Notes under the pieces: generated by a model
Database searches by the model: none
The model's input: only the letters and a program-made list of their open reading frames with translations
Told to the model about the DNA's origin: nothing
Position numbers and translations under genes: made by a program
From: CAZTZL01 sp964617625
Lineage (GTDB): Bacteria; Zhuqueibacterota; QNDG01; DSAB01
Direction: 5' to 3'
DNA: 64,000 nucleotides
NCBI GenBank assembly: GCA_964617625.1
Contig: CAZTZL010000006.1
Span: forward strand, 3,709-67,708
Shown here: in pieces, positions 1-9,798 of the stretch
Layout of the letters: the number at the start of each line of letters is the position of its first letter
Numbering within the stretch: the first letter of the stretch is position 1

Positions 1-738
1 CTGGATTATGAGGGTATGCTCATAGAGGGTTTTGATGAACTGGGTACGCTGGCTACCATCTATAATTATCCCTACTATCCGGAACATATAACGCAATTGG
101 GATATAAAAAAGACACGGACTGGATGGAATACGAACTTCCCGTGCCCGAAGAACCCAATGAAAAAATTGCCCGTGTTGCTGAAATTGCACTGAGGAGGAA
201 TAAACTTCGTTTGCTCAATGCCCGGAATAAAAAAGAACTCCTTAAATACGCAAAAGATTTATTCGATCTGATCGATGTGGCCTACTCAAATTTATACGGC
301 GTGGTACCGCTCACTGAAAAACAGGTCAATGCGTATGTGAAGCAGTATTTCGGTTTCGTGAAACCCGAATTTGTGCCCGTCATTCTCGATGAAAAAGGGA
401 AGATGGTTGCATTCGGCGTGACCATGCCGTCGCTTTCAAAAGCCCTGCAGAAATGCCGGGGCAGAATCCTTCCTTTTGGATTTATCCATCTTCTTAATGC
501 ATTAAAGAAGAACGACCGGGCGGATCTCTATCTTGTCGCAGTGCATCCCGATTATCAGGGCAAGGGGATCAATGCCGTCATGATCAACGAGATGAATCTT
601 GTCTATAAAAAGCTGGGCATTAAAAAGGCCGAATCCAATCCGGAATTGGAAACGAACCATCTGGTGCAGGCGCAGTGGAAATATTTCCCGCGGAGACAGC
701 ACAAGCGGAGACGGTGCTTTATCAAACACTTAAAATAG
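1..738 (+). CDS. GNAT-like acyltransferase family protein, 5' end outside the window
   Basis: The reading frame is open from base 1 (LDYEG before the first Met at 16), so this is the C-terminal part of a longer protein; relatives I recall are about 380 residues. The visible 245 residues contain the acetyl-CoA-binding GNAT motif (VAVHPDYQGKGIN) followed by a conserved family ending (NPELETNHLVQAQWKYF, then a basic RQHKRRRCF tail). The family is common in Bacteroidota-like genomes and its substrate is unknown. It ends 45 bases before the DUF4954 gene and is probably in the same operon. The partial status is seen directly; the GNAT fold is family knowledge; acyl transfer is inferred. Confidence 0.75.
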   Translation: MDYEGMLIEGFDELGTLATIYNYPYYPEHITQLGYKKDTDWMEYELPVPEEPNEKIARVAEIALRRNKLRLLNARNKKELLKYAKDLFDLIDVAYSNLYGVVPLTEKQVNAYVKQYFGFVKPEFVPVILDEKGKMVAFGVTMPSLSKALQKCRGRILPFGFIHLLNALKKNDRADLYLVAVHPDYQGKGINAVMINEMNLVYKKLGIKKAESNPELETNHLVQAQWKYFPRRQHKRRRCFIKHLK

Positions 739-783
739 TGGCGGCTTGAGAATGCACTCGCGATTAACTCAAAGGGTGATCCT

Positions 784-2988
784 ATGGATGCGATTTCGAT
801 TCGACCTGCTGGTAAAATGGGTGTTCACTTTATTGCCGGGGATTTTCTTCCCAAAGGGAAAAATGAGTACTACCTTCGCAACCGCCAATTGAACCGGCCT
901 CAAAATACTTTCCGGCATTTAAAAGCAGATGAAATTAAAATACTTACTGAAAACGGGAATACCGCAAGCAGCTGGGAAGATGTTCGGGTTTCCGATCCTT
1001 TTAATCCGGCTTTAATTAGAAACACTGAATTCTTTGGATTGGTCCGTCTTGGTAAACTTCGAAATATAATTCTCGAACATCACGATCTCCAGATGTTAGC
1101 AGGAATTACCAACAGCCGGATTGTGGCCTGTGATATCGGTGATGATGTCGGTATTCACGATGTCCGATACCTGGCCCATTATATTATCGGAGAAAGGTGT
1201 CTTCTTGCCAACATTGGCGAAATGCATACGACCAATCACGCCAAATTCGGAAACGGAATTCTTAAGGAAGGTGAACAGGAAAAGGTGCGTGTCTGGCTGG
1301 ATTTGATGAATGAAGCCGGAGGCCGGCGCGTCCTTCCTTTCGACGGCATGATCCCTGCTGATGCAACCCTGTGGGCCAAATACAGAGACGATATTCCCCT
1401 GCAAAAACAATTAAAAGAAATCACACAAAACCGCTTCGATGCCCGCCGCGGATATTACGGGACCGTGGGTATACAATGCGTGATCAAGCATTCACGGATT
1501 ATCAAAGATGTGAAAGTCGGCGACCATTGTTACATCAAGGGAGCAAACAAACTAAAGAATCTGACGATCCACTCCACAGAATTAGAAACGACGCAAATCG
1601 GGGAGGGTGTCGAGATGGTAAACGGGATTGTCGGTCCCGGTTGTCATATTTTTTATGGCTGCAAAGCGGTCCGTTTTATACTGGGAAGCCATGCCAATCT
1701 CAAATACGGTGCACGACTGATCAACTCTTTCCTTGGCGACAATTCCACTATCTCCTGCTGTGAAGTGTTGAACAACCTCATTTTCCCGGCTCACGAACAG
1801 CATCATAACAATTCCTTTTTGATCGCTTCCGTGGTTAAGGGACAGAGCAATCTTGCTGCAGGCGCTACGATCGGTTCGAATCACAACAGCCGGTCCAATG
1901 ACAATGAAATCGAAGCGGGACGCGGCTTCTGGCCAGGTCTCTGCACAAGTGTGAAACATTCGTGCCGGTTTGCCTCCTTTGTTCTTTTATCCAAAGCTGA
2001 TTATCCGGCAGAAATGGATATCCCTCTGCCATTTTCTCTGCTAAATAACAATGTATCTCAAAACTGTCTGGAAGTTCTTCCTGCTTTCTGGTGGCTTTAT
2101 AATATGTATGCGCTGGCCAGAAACGCAGGTAAATTCAGGGTGCGTGATAAGCGTCAGAACAAAATTCAGTACATCGAATTTGATGCGCTGGCACCGGATA
2201 CCGTCGAGGAAATTTTCCACGCCCGCGGTTTACTGGAATTGTGGACCGGCAAAGCAAATCAGCGTAAAAATCAAAACACCACTGTTTCGATGGATGAAGC
2301 CGCATTGATCGAATCGGGTAGAAATATCCTCCAGGGTTCTATTAATCAGATAAACGATCTGGAAATCCTGGGTGAGAACATGGAGAAATCCCGGCGAAAA
2401 GTTGTTATACTGAAAGCATACGAAGCGTATCATGCCTACGGCCAAATGCTTCACTATTATGCAATTAAAAATCTCCTGGATTATTTGAAAGATCATCCGG
2501 AAGCCTCTCTTGAGAGTATGCACAGAGCGCTCCGAGGTAAGCGGGAAAAAGAATGGGTCAATCTTGGCGGGCAGCTCATTCCCGGACGTGAAGTGGATCG
2601 TTTGCGTACCGGTATTGGTTCGGGCCGTCTCACCACATGGGAGGCGATCCATAAAAAATACGATGCTTTTAACAAAGCCTATCCTCTTACCAAACAACGC
2701 CATGCCTATGCTGCACTGCTTTGTATTCTCAATATCAACAAACTTACCAACGATTTGTGGCACAAGGCTCTGGACAGGGCTGTGGAAATTCAGAATTATA
2801 TCTGCGATCAGGTGGTTGCATCCCGGGAAAAAGATTTTAACAATCCTTTCCGGCAGATTACTTACAGGAATTCGGATGAAATGAAAGCGGTAGTGGGGAC
2901 AGCGGAAAACAACGACTTTGTCAAACAGGTGAAAGAAGAGACTGTTCAATTTAAAAAGGTTGTCTCGGCTATAAAAAAGATAATGTAA
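784..2988 (+). CDS. DUF4954 family protein with a left-handed beta-helix region
   Basis: A 734-residue cytoplasmic protein without a signal peptide. It matches the DUF4954 family as I recall it. Residues about 100-420 are rich in hexapeptide-like turns (I/V/L-G-x-G and C-x-I patterns such as GVEMVNGIVGPGCHIF), as in left-handed beta-helix acyl- or nucleotidyl-transferase folds; the rest is helical. The start follows a purine-rich AAAGGGTGA site. It lies between a GNAT-like gene and a sugar-isomerase (SIS) gene, so a role in nucleotide-sugar or amino-sugar metabolism is plausible but unproven. The catalytic function is unknown. Confidence 0.8.
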   Translation: MDAISIRPAGKMGVHFIAGDFLPKGKNEYYLRNRQLNRPQNTFRHLKADEIKILTENGNTASSWEDVRVSDPFNPALIRNTEFFGLVRLGKLRNIILEHHDLQMLAGITNSRIVACDIGDDVGIHDVRYLAHYIIGERCLLANIGEMHTTNHAKFGNGILKEGEQEKVRVWLDLMNEAGGRRVLPFDGMIPADATLWAKYRDDIPLQKQLKEITQNRFDARRGYYGTVGIQCVIKHSRIIKDVKVGDHCYIKGANKLKNLTIHSTELETTQIGEGVEMVNGIVGPGCHIFYGCKAVRFILGSHANLKYGARLINSFLGDNSTISCCEVLNNLIFPAHEQHHNNSFLIASVVKGQSNLAAGATIGSNHNSRSNDNEIEAGRGFWPGLCTSVKHSCRFASFVLLSKADYPAEMDIPLPFSLLNNNVSQNCLEVLPAFWWLYNMYALARNAGKFRVRDKRQNKIQYIEFDALAPDTVEEIFHARGLLELWTGKANQRKNQNTTVSMDEAALIESGRNILQGSINQINDLEILGENMEKSRRKVVILKAYEAYHAYGQMLHYYAIKNLLDYLKDHPEASLESMHRALRGKREKEWVNLGGQLIPGREVDRLRTGIGSGRLTTWEAIHKKYDAFNKAYPLTKQRHAYAALLCILNINKLTNDLWHKALDRAVEIQNYICDQVVASREKDFNNPFRQITYRNSDEMKAVVGTAENNDFVKQVKEETVQFKKVVSAIKKIM

Positions 2989-3034
2989 TTCCTCAAAAAA
3001 TTAAAATCCCGTTATTAAAAAAAGGAGTATTTGA

Positions 3035-4054
3035 ATGGACTTGGATGACAACCGCTATGCCCGGTTCGCACTGGTTCAGGAAATGATGGACACCGTAGAA
3101 GTAGTGAAAAATTTTAATCCTTCCCAGACCGGGGAAGTCGCCGGATCCATTGATTCTGTGGGCAGGCTTTTATTGACCGGAGAAGGTTCGAGCCGTATCT
3201 TTCCGGCTAAGAATGCCATCCGGAAGGCAATGACATTGGGAGTGGATCTTAATATTACGACCGATGGTTCGCGGCAATCCAACCAGTACGATCTATCGAA
3301 ATTCGCTGTGTTCTGTGCGTCCAATTCCGGCAGGACCAAGGAGGTTGTGCTCCTGGCCCAGCGGTTGAAAAAGGAGGGACATCAACACTGTTATGGTTTA
3401 TCGGCTAATAAAGGTACACTTCTTGAAGAAGACTGCCGGCAAACCTTTGTACTTCAATGTGGATGGGAGCAGGCCGTAGCTGCAACAAAAAGTGTGATTG
3501 AGCAGGCCTTGTTTTTTGAGTCCATTCTCTGGCATCTCAGAAACAAGGATATGTCACCCGTTTGTTCCGGTTTATCCGATGCAGTGCGGACCGCGCTGAC
3601 CTTGCCCATTGCCAGCGAAATTGTTCAAATCGCAGTGAAAGCTCCAACGATCTATTTTGCCGGATTGAATGATGGTGTGGCTGAGGAGTTAACGCTTAAA
3701 ACCAATGAGATTACCCGTAAGAAATCCGATTTTCTCGAAGGGACGTATGCCGTGCACGGCATTGAAGAGGTGATGGAAAAAGAAGACGTGGTTTTTGTGA
3801 TAGACCCCATTGAAGAAGAGATTGAAAAATTCGAGGAAGTGTTGGTTAGGGGTGTGGGTTTGAAAGTGATTGCCATTGCTGCCAGAGAAACACCTTTTAC
3901 AACCATTCGTGTTCCCGATACAGGAGAGATGAATCCATATATTTTTCTGAGTGCCGGATGGAATCTTCTTGTTGAGATCGGTCTGGCGATTGGTATTGAT
4001 CTGGATAAGCCTGAACGTGCTCGAAAAGTGGGGAATGAATTTATCGAATCATGA
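3035..4054 (+). CDS. SIS-domain sugar-phosphate isomerase/deglycase-like protein
   Basis: A 339-residue protein with two SIS (sugar isomerase) domains in the arrangement of GlmS isomerase domains and FrlB-type deglycases. The first SIS motif is visible near residues 45-100 (LLLTGEGSSR, then FCASNSGRTKEV). The second lies near 200-300 (IYFAGLNDGVAEELTLKTNE). There is no glutaminase domain, so it is not a complete GlmS. An AAAGGAG ribosome-binding site sits 8 bases before the ATG. It is the last gene of the first cluster and is followed by a clear terminator. It probably acts on a phosphorylated amino or keto sugar in the cytoplasm; the exact substrate cannot be read from the sequence. Confidence 0.82.
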   Translation: MDLDDNRYARFALVQEMMDTVEVVKNFNPSQTGEVAGSIDSVGRLLLTGEGSSRIFPAKNAIRKAMTLGVDLNITTDGSRQSNQYDLSKFAVFCASNSGRTKEVVLLAQRLKKEGHQHCYGLSANKGTLLEEDCRQTFVLQCGWEQAVAATKSVIEQALFFESILWHLRNKDMSPVCSGLSDAVRTALTLPIASEIVQIAVKAPTIYFAGLNDGVAEELTLKTNEITRKKSDFLEGTYAVHGIEEVMEKEDVVFVIDPIEEEIEKFEEVLVRGVGLKVIAIAARETPFTTIRVPDTGEMNPYIFLSAGWNLLVEIGLAIGIDLDKPERARKVGNEFIES

Positions 4055-4112
4055 TTTTCTCAATATAAATTTTAAAATGAACAATTAAAGATAAAAATGG
4101 AAACAATTCAAC

Positions 4113-4139
4113 CCTGGCAATAAAATGCCGGGATTTTTT
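4113..4139 (+). terminator. Rho-independent terminator after the SIS gene
   Basis: CCTGGCA (4113-4119) pairs with TGCCGGG (4126-4132), with one G-U pair and a 6-base loop, and is followed by six T. It ends the GNAT/DUF4954/SIS cluster. Confidence 0.8.
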
Positions 4140-4582
4140 CATATGTATAAATACGGACTGTGAACGGTATTATTTTTTATTGCCTAATTTTAATTTTTAT
4201 CAAAATAATTTATTGACGGTTTAACGGATTGGTCAAAAAATTCACTTGATTTTTTGATTTATTTGATTTATTCTTACTGTACTTTAATACCAGTATTGCA
4301 ACAGTATGTTGAAACAGATTAATGCTATTTGTGACATATCTTGCGGATTCTTCTATCGATAAATGATACAACTTTTGCACGCGCTTGAATAAAGATACCT
4401 GTTACCAAATTTCTGAATCTCGCCGGTCAAATTTTAATAAATCAAGTCTGTCTGTTTGACATGAGCAGATATTCCCTGTTTCTATTAAGGGGTTATTATT
4501 TCTTTTAATTGAAATAAGCCTGGAAGTGGATGGCGATTGGTTTCTTAAACAGTATACAAATCTTATATGTAATGGTATTTGA
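4140..4582. other. AT-rich intergenic region before the histidine kinase
   Basis: About 440 bases with no convincing gene. It contains runs of TTGATTT-like words (about 4245-4275) and a TTGACA hexamer at 4456-4461 without a good -10 at normal spacing. The kinase promoter presumably lies here, but I cannot fix it. Confidence 0.5.
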
Positions 4583-6067
4583 ATGTCTGATAAAAACATG
4601 ACCAAAAAAGATTTGATCAATGAAATTGCGCAGCTCAGGCAGCGTGTTTCGGAATTGGAACAATCAGAAAAAAAGCATGGGATTGAAGAAAATTCTAAAA
4701 CAAAAGTTAAAGCACCGAATCACGATTTTCTTGAAATTGCTCCCTGCGGAATCGGTGTTTATGATAAAAATGGGGAAATTCTGATTTTTAATAGAGAGTT
4801 AGAAAAGATTTCCGGCTACTCCAGGAATGAGATACCAGATGTTCAAACATGGTTTGAAAAAGTTTATCCTGATGCTGAATATAGAAAAGCAATGTTTAAA
4901 AAAATGGATACAACAACTCAGGATAAGCAATCCTATCAAATCGAGGCTTTAATCACACGCAAAGATGGAGAAAAACGGACCTGTCAGTTTGTTTCCAACT
5001 TTTCATCTTCGGGAATGCAAACGATTTTTATCCATGACATTACAGATCGAAAATATATCGAAGATGCATTGCGCGAGAGCGAAGAACGATTAGGAACATT
5101 TATTGAAAAAGCAGCGGATTCCATCGTTATCCATGATCTTAAGGGAAATATTTTGCTTGCGAATAATCTCACTAGTCAATTCACGGGATATTCAAAGGAA
5201 GAACTATTAAAAATGAATGTTGCGGAAATTGATGCTGCAATAGTCACTCAAAAACACAGAAAAATGCATTGGGAAAAACTAAAACCTGGTGAATATAAAA
5301 CAATCGAGGGTATTCACAAACGTAAGAACGGCAGCACTTATATTGCTGAAATTCGTCTTGTCAAAATCATTTTTAAAGAACAGCCGATGATATTGGTTTT
5401 TGTCCGTGATATATCAAACCGTAAATATGCGGAAGAACAAATTAAAAAAGCTTTGCAGGAAAAAGATATTCTTTTAAAAGAAATTCATCATCGTGTAAAA
5501 AACAATTTACAGATTATCATCAGCTTACTCAATCTTCAATCCGAACATATACAGGATAAAGATTCGCTTGTTGCTTTCAAGCAAAGCAAAAACAGAATTT
5601 ATACAATGGCTCTGGTCCATGAGCAATTGTATCAATCCGGCGAGTTCTCAAGTATTCGCATAAAACAATACGTTCAGTCTTTGATACATAAATTGAAAAG
5701 TGCCTATCAAATTAATGAACGAATCATTATCAATACTTCCATTTCAGATGTTACTTTCAGTATTGATATTGCGATTCCCTGCGGATTGATTCTTAATGAA
5801 TTGGTCACCAATGCCATCAAACATGCATTTCCCCGGAAAAGGGAGGGATTGATAACGATTGTTTCCCGAAAGTTGAAAGATGAATTTTATGAATTGATCG
5901 TACAAGACAATGGTATAGGATTCCCGAGTGATGCATTTAAAGAAAACAAATCCCTTGGTCTTAAATTGGTAAATATTCTGGTCCAGCAGATTGACGGCGT
6001 TATTCAGCATTCGAGAAGGAATGGAACCAAATATCGTATCGTATTTCCTGTGCCAAAAAAATATTGA
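4583..6067 (+). CDS. Cytoplasmic PAS-PAS sensor histidine kinase, HisKA_2 type
   Basis: A 494-residue protein with no membrane segment. It has an N-terminal coiled coil (about 5-45), two PAS domains (about 48-160 and 165-285, each ending in a D-I-T/S-D/N-R-K linker), a HisKA_2 dimerisation domain with EIHHRVKNN (His 302/303 the likely phospho-acceptor) and an HATPase_c domain with NELVTNAIKHAF (about 405), DNGIGF (about 442) and a G2 box SLGLKLV. HisKA_2 kinases often signal to stand-alone receivers in stress or light responses. No response regulator is nearby, so it is an orphan. The signal is unknown, presumably a ligand or redox cue sensed by the PAS domains. Confidence 0.92.
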   Translation: MSDKNMTKKDLINEIAQLRQRVSELEQSEKKHGIEENSKTKVKAPNHDFLEIAPCGIGVYDKNGEILIFNRELEKISGYSRNEIPDVQTWFEKVYPDAEYRKAMFKKMDTTTQDKQSYQIEALITRKDGEKRTCQFVSNFSSSGMQTIFIHDITDRKYIEDALRESEERLGTFIEKAADSIVIHDLKGNILLANNLTSQFTGYSKEELLKMNVAEIDAAIVTQKHRKMHWEKLKPGEYKTIEGIHKRKNGSTYIAEIRLVKIIFKEQPMILVFVRDISNRKYAEEQIKKALQEKDILLKEIHHRVKNNLQIIISLLNLQSEHIQDKDSLVAFKQSKNRIYTMALVHEQLYQSGEFSSIRIKQYVQSLIHKLKSAYQINERIIINTSISDVTFSIDIAIPCGLILNELVTNAIKHAFPRKREGLITIVSRKLKDEFYELIVQDNGIGFPSDAFKENKSLGLKLVNILVQQIDGVIQHSRRNGTKYRIVFPVPKKY

Positions 6068-6175
6068 AGTAATATACTGTGATCATAATATAAAACTGTT
6101 TTTAAGTATCATACTACAGGTTTGGCGGATATAAAAAAATGAAAATTTCCTTTCTCAATAACAAATAAAAAAAGA

Positions 6176-6204
6176 TTGACATTTATTCATTCATATATTA
6201 CTTT
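6176..6204 (+). promoter_or_regulatory. Sigma-70-like promoter upstream of the DUF6057 gene
   Basis: TTGACA (6176-6181), 17-base spacer, TACTTT (6199-6204). The start codon at 6245 is about 40 bases downstream. The -10 is only partly consensus. Confidence 0.5.
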
Positions 6205-6244
6205 ATCTCTGTATTATTAAAATTGATAAAGTGTATAAAGTGCC

Positions 6245-8107
6245 ATGAATTCGCAACAAAGTGTGAAACAGCCAACGCAAAATCTTTTCAAGGGGATGTT
6301 TACATTTTTTTTCTTTCTCCTCTTTTATCTCTATGTCTGGTTGAGAATTGATCCCGGTCTGGTCAATCAATCTCAAGATACTCTCTTTTTATCCGATTCG
6401 GCATTTTTTAATCAGTTTATGCAATATCCCGGCGGTTTAGCTGATTATGCATCTGCGTTTCTGTCCCAGTTCTTCATCTATCCGTGGCTTGGGGCTTTGA
6501 TTATTACTTGGCTTGCAGGCTGTTTGTATTTCCTGACATCCAGGATGATAAGCCTGGTGAGTGATTCTGCGAATATTTTTTTTATTTCTTTTATCCCCGT
6601 TCTTTTAATACTTGTTCTTCACAGCAGTTATGAACACACTCTTTCTGCCGATCTGGGGTTGTTGCTCGTACTTGGCTTTTTTATTCTATCAATTCAAATC
6701 TCTTCCCAAAAGGCTGTGTTCCGTTTCATTATTTATACGCTCGTCGCAGGACTGCTTTATTTTTTAACGGCAGGACATCTCTTTCTTTTTGCACTGATGT
6801 GTGTTCTCCATGAATTTTTATATACAAAACATCCGTTAAAAGAAAGGATATGGTCACTTCTTTTTTATTTCCTGATTCCGGTCGCCATTCCCTATCTATC
6901 TGTACAGCTTCTGTTCATGATCACTTTAAAATTTAGTTACAGTTATGCGCTGCCGTTTAACAATCTCTATAAACCGTCTGTGGCACCGTATCTTCTTTAT
7001 GCGGTCTTTCCCCTTATACTAATATTTGCATCAGCACACTGGAAAGCCGCATCGCAAAGACTGCAGAAAGTATTCGGTTTTTTAAATAAGGGAACCCGGT
7101 TTTTAAAGATTACATTGAGCGTGCTCGTTCAGGCAGTAGCACTGCTATTGATTGTTTTGGTGCTGGTTTTTATTTCATTTGATAAAAATACGAATACATT
7201 GTTACGAATGGATCAATTCTCTCAGGGCGGCAGATGGGAAGATATTCTTACAATCGCCAGACATTCTCCGATGGATGACATTAGAATGGCCTATTTTACA
7301 AACAGGGCATTGTATCACACCGGACAATTATCGAGCAGAATGTTCTCTTTTCCACAGAAATGGGGGACATGGGGATTGTCTTTAACTGAAGAGTATAATT
7401 TCAAACAGCCGATGTTCAAGAGCGATCTCTTTTTCGAGCTTGGATATGTCAACGAGGCCCAACACATGGCCCACGAGGGGTTGTCCCAGAAAGGAGCAAA
7501 ACCCCGCATTCTTCAACGTCTTGCGATTACCAATCTTTTAAAGGGTGAGAAAAGCGCGGCAATGATGTATTTATCCAAATTGAGCAAAACCCTGTTTTAT
7601 AAAAACTGGTCCAAAAATATCAAACAATACGTTGACAATGATTCTTTGCTGCGAAAGAATCCGCAGCTTGAGCATATACATTCCCTGATGACCGACTTTG
7701 ATTTTGTCGCTGTTCCCAAAAGATTGGACATGGATTTAAAAAATCTTCTTCTGGGCAAGAAGAATAAAATGGCTTTTGAATATCTCATGGCTTATTCTCT
7801 ATTGGAGGGTAAATTAGATTCATTCATTGAAAATATCATACGAATCAGAGATTTTAATTACCATTTTCTTCCGAGCCATTATGAAGAAGCCCTGCTCATT
7901 TATATGGTAATAACGGGTAAAAGAAAAATCGATTTACCCGGTTATGTTTTAAGTCTTGCGACAGTCAACAGGTACAAAGAATTTGAAAAAATATTAAGTG
8001 ACCATAAAGGCAATAAGAACGCAGCTCAAAAGGATTTACAAAAAAACCACGGAGATACGTTCTGGTACTATCTCATGTATAATAAACCCAAAACAGAAGC
8101 TGGATGA
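6245..8107 (+). CDS. DUF6057 family polytopic membrane protein
   Basis: A 620-residue protein. The N-terminal ~340 residues hold about ten hydrophobic segments, the first at about 14-36 (aromatic-rich FFFFLLFYLYVWL). The C-terminal ~280 residues are soluble and helical, TPR-like in spacing. The opening section, including PGGLADYASAFLSQF and a PWLGALIITWL segment, matches the DUF6057 family as I remember it from Bacteroidota. Its last codons overlap the start of the next gene by 4 bases (ATGA), so the pair is translationally coupled. Function is unknown; coupling to an exported CxxCH/TolB-like protein suggests a joint envelope role. Confidence 0.8.
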   Translation: MNSQQSVKQPTQNLFKGMFTFFFFLLFYLYVWLRIDPGLVNQSQDTLFLSDSAFFNQFMQYPGGLADYASAFLSQFFIYPWLGALIITWLAGCLYFLTSRMISLVSDSANIFFISFIPVLLILVLHSSYEHTLSADLGLLLVLGFFILSIQISSQKAVFRFIIYTLVAGLLYFLTAGHLFLFALMCVLHEFLYTKHPLKERIWSLLFYFLIPVAIPYLSVQLLFMITLKFSYSYALPFNNLYKPSVAPYLLYAVFPLILIFASAHWKAASQRLQKVFGFLNKGTRFLKITLSVLVQAVALLLIVLVLVFISFDKNTNTLLRMDQFSQGGRWEDILTIARHSPMDDIRMAYFTNRALYHTGQLSSRMFSFPQKWGTWGLSLTEEYNFKQPMFKSDLFFELGYVNEAQHMAHEGLSQKGAKPRILQRLAITNLLKGEKSAAMMYLSKLSKTLFYKNWSKNIKQYVDNDSLLRKNPQLEHIHSLMTDFDFVAVPKRLDMDLKNLLLGKKNKMAFEYLMAYSLLEGKLDSFIENIIRIRDFNYHFLPSHYEEALLIYMVITGKRKIDLPGYVLSLATVNRYKEFEKILSDHKGNKNAAQKDLQKNHGDTFWYYLMYNKPKTEAG

Positions 8108-9687
8108 GCATGCGGCGACATCATAAAATATTTGGAATGGGTACTATTTTTATCATTGCACTGGTTGCATGTGTTTCATTTTCAAGGAAAGATAGACTTC
8201 CGGAAAAGTATAAAGAAATAGGGCATACACCTCGAATGCATCCCGATTATTCTGACACGGTGATTCCTCCGAATATTGCGCCGTTGAATTTTATGGTTCT
8301 TGAACCCGGACTCCGGTATTTAGTAAGTATCCATTCGACCCACGGGAAACCGATCACTGTATTTTCGAAAAATACTCAAATCAGAATACCGTTATCTCAA
8401 TGGAAGAAAATGCTGAGTGGTAATCCGGGACAGCCGATTGTTTTTGATGTCTATGTTGAACATGACAAAAATGAATGGAGTCGTTTCAACCCTATTTCCA
8501 TTCAAATCGCAAATGAAAAAATCGATTCTTTTTTATCCTATCGCTTGATCGAACCGCAGTATAAATACTATAACAAAATGGGTCTTTATCAAAGGGACCT
8601 TGAAGATTTCAGTGAAAAGTGTTTCCTGAACAACCAGGTCACTGCGGGCAACTGTATGAATTGTCACACGTTTTATCAGAATCAAACCGACAAGATGATT
8701 TTTCACATGAGAGGCGGCCCTGCGTCGGGAACCATGCTGATACAGAACGGAAAGGTCCAAAAAATCAATACATCCACAGATTTCAATAAAGCAGGTGCCT
8801 ATGCTTCGTGGCATCCGAACGGACAGCTTATTGCATTCTCTGTGAACAAACTCCAGCAATTTTTTCATGCAAAGGGGGAGAGCCGGGATGTTTTGGACAG
8901 GGCATCCGATTTGATTATCTATCAGATTGGTACGAATACGGTTACAACCTGTCCGATGATTTCAGATCCCGAACGATTGGAAACATTTCCAAGCTGGGCT
9001 CCGGACGGGAAGGCTCTCTATTTTTGCAGCGCGCCGAAATTCGAGTCGTTCTACAAAGAAGACGGGGACTTGTCTTATAAGCAAATCAAATATGATTTGA
9101 TGCGTATCCCTTATGATGCCCAAACGGAACGCTTCGGAAAGCTGGAAACCGTACTCTCGTCCAGTCAAACCCATAAAAGCATCACAATGCCGCGTGTTTC
9201 ACCGGACGGGAAATATCTACTTTTTTGCATGGCCAGCTACAGTAACTTTCCCATTTATATAGCCGATTGTGATCTTTATGTGATGGATATTCAAACGGGA
9301 AAAGTCAGCAAACCAGGAATCAATAGTGATCATGCTTCTGATACTTATCATTCCTGGTCCAGCAACAGCCGATGGGTCGTTTTCAGCAGTAAACGGGACA
9401 ACGGTTTTTGTGCAAGGCCTTATATTGCCTATATTGATAAAGACGGAGAATTCCACAAACCATTTATCCTTCCGCAGAAAGATCCTTCCTTTTACGACAC
9501 GTATCTGATAACTTATAACGTACCTGAACTTACCACTGAACCCGTCCACACAAAGTGGCAGAAATTGACGCGGGTCGCTTTTGACAATAAAAAAACAGTG
9601 AATGCAAAACTAGACCCGAGAGTCAAAGTGGATCGTACAACAGGCGCGACGCCCGAAGAAGACAATTGGGTACAGAAACCAAAATAA
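8104..9687 (+). CDS. TolB-like beta-propeller lipoprotein with a CxxCH heme motif
   Basis: A 527-residue exported protein. A hydrophobic stretch ends in a lipobox-like LVAC (Cys about 22), so it is probably a lipoprotein. A single c-type heme motif CMNCH lies at residues 184-188. It is followed by PD40/TolB-like propeller blades, each with a W-x-P/S-D/N-G-x-x-I/L-x-F pattern (ASWHPNGQLIAFS, PSWAPDGKALYF, PRVSPDGKYLLF, HSWSSNSRWVVF). The start overlaps the stop of the DUF6057 gene by 4 bases. A cytochrome-like sensor or redox protein on the periplasmic side is plausible; no enzyme activity can be assigned. Confidence 0.82.
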   Translation: MSMRRHHKIFGMGTIFIIALVACVSFSRKDRLPEKYKEIGHTPRMHPDYSDTVIPPNIAPLNFMVLEPGLRYLVSIHSTHGKPITVFSKNTQIRIPLSQWKKMLSGNPGQPIVFDVYVEHDKNEWSRFNPISIQIANEKIDSFLSYRLIEPQYKYYNKMGLYQRDLEDFSEKCFLNNQVTAGNCMNCHTFYQNQTDKMIFHMRGGPASGTMLIQNGKVQKINTSTDFNKAGAYASWHPNGQLIAFSVNKLQQFFHAKGESRDVLDRASDLIIYQIGTNTVTTCPMISDPERLETFPSWAPDGKALYFCSAPKFESFYKEDGDLSYKQIKYDLMRIPYDAQTERFGKLETVLSSSQTHKSITMPRVSPDGKYLLFCMASYSNFPIYIADCDLYVMDIQTGKVSKPGINSDHASDTYHSWSSNSRWVVFSSKRDNGFCARPYIAYIDKDGEFHKPFILPQKDPSFYDTYLITYNVPELTTEPVHTKWQKLTRVAFDNKKTVNAKLDPRVKVDRTTGATPEEDNWVQKPK

Positions 9688-9769
9688 CCAGTCATCGAAT
9701 GATCAAAAACAGGGATTTCTTTTATGATTTATTCGATAGATCGGTACGGGAAGTTTTATATTAAAAGTC

Positions 9770-9798
9770 TTGACAAATTCAATTTATTTTTATATATA
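9770..9798 (+). promoter_or_regulatory. Strong sigma-70-like promoter with a long leader
   Basis: TTGACA (9770-9775), 17-base spacer, TATATA (9793-9798). The next gene starts at 10113, so a transcript would carry a leader of about 300 bases. Confidence 0.65.

Noticed and set aside
2230..2949. Minus-strand frame of 239 codons opposite DUF4954
   Set aside because: Antisense shadow of a conserved gene, with no signature of its own.
4456..4486. Promoter for the histidine kinase at TTGACA 4456
   Set aside because: No good -10 hexamer at 16-18 bases; the match stops at the -35.
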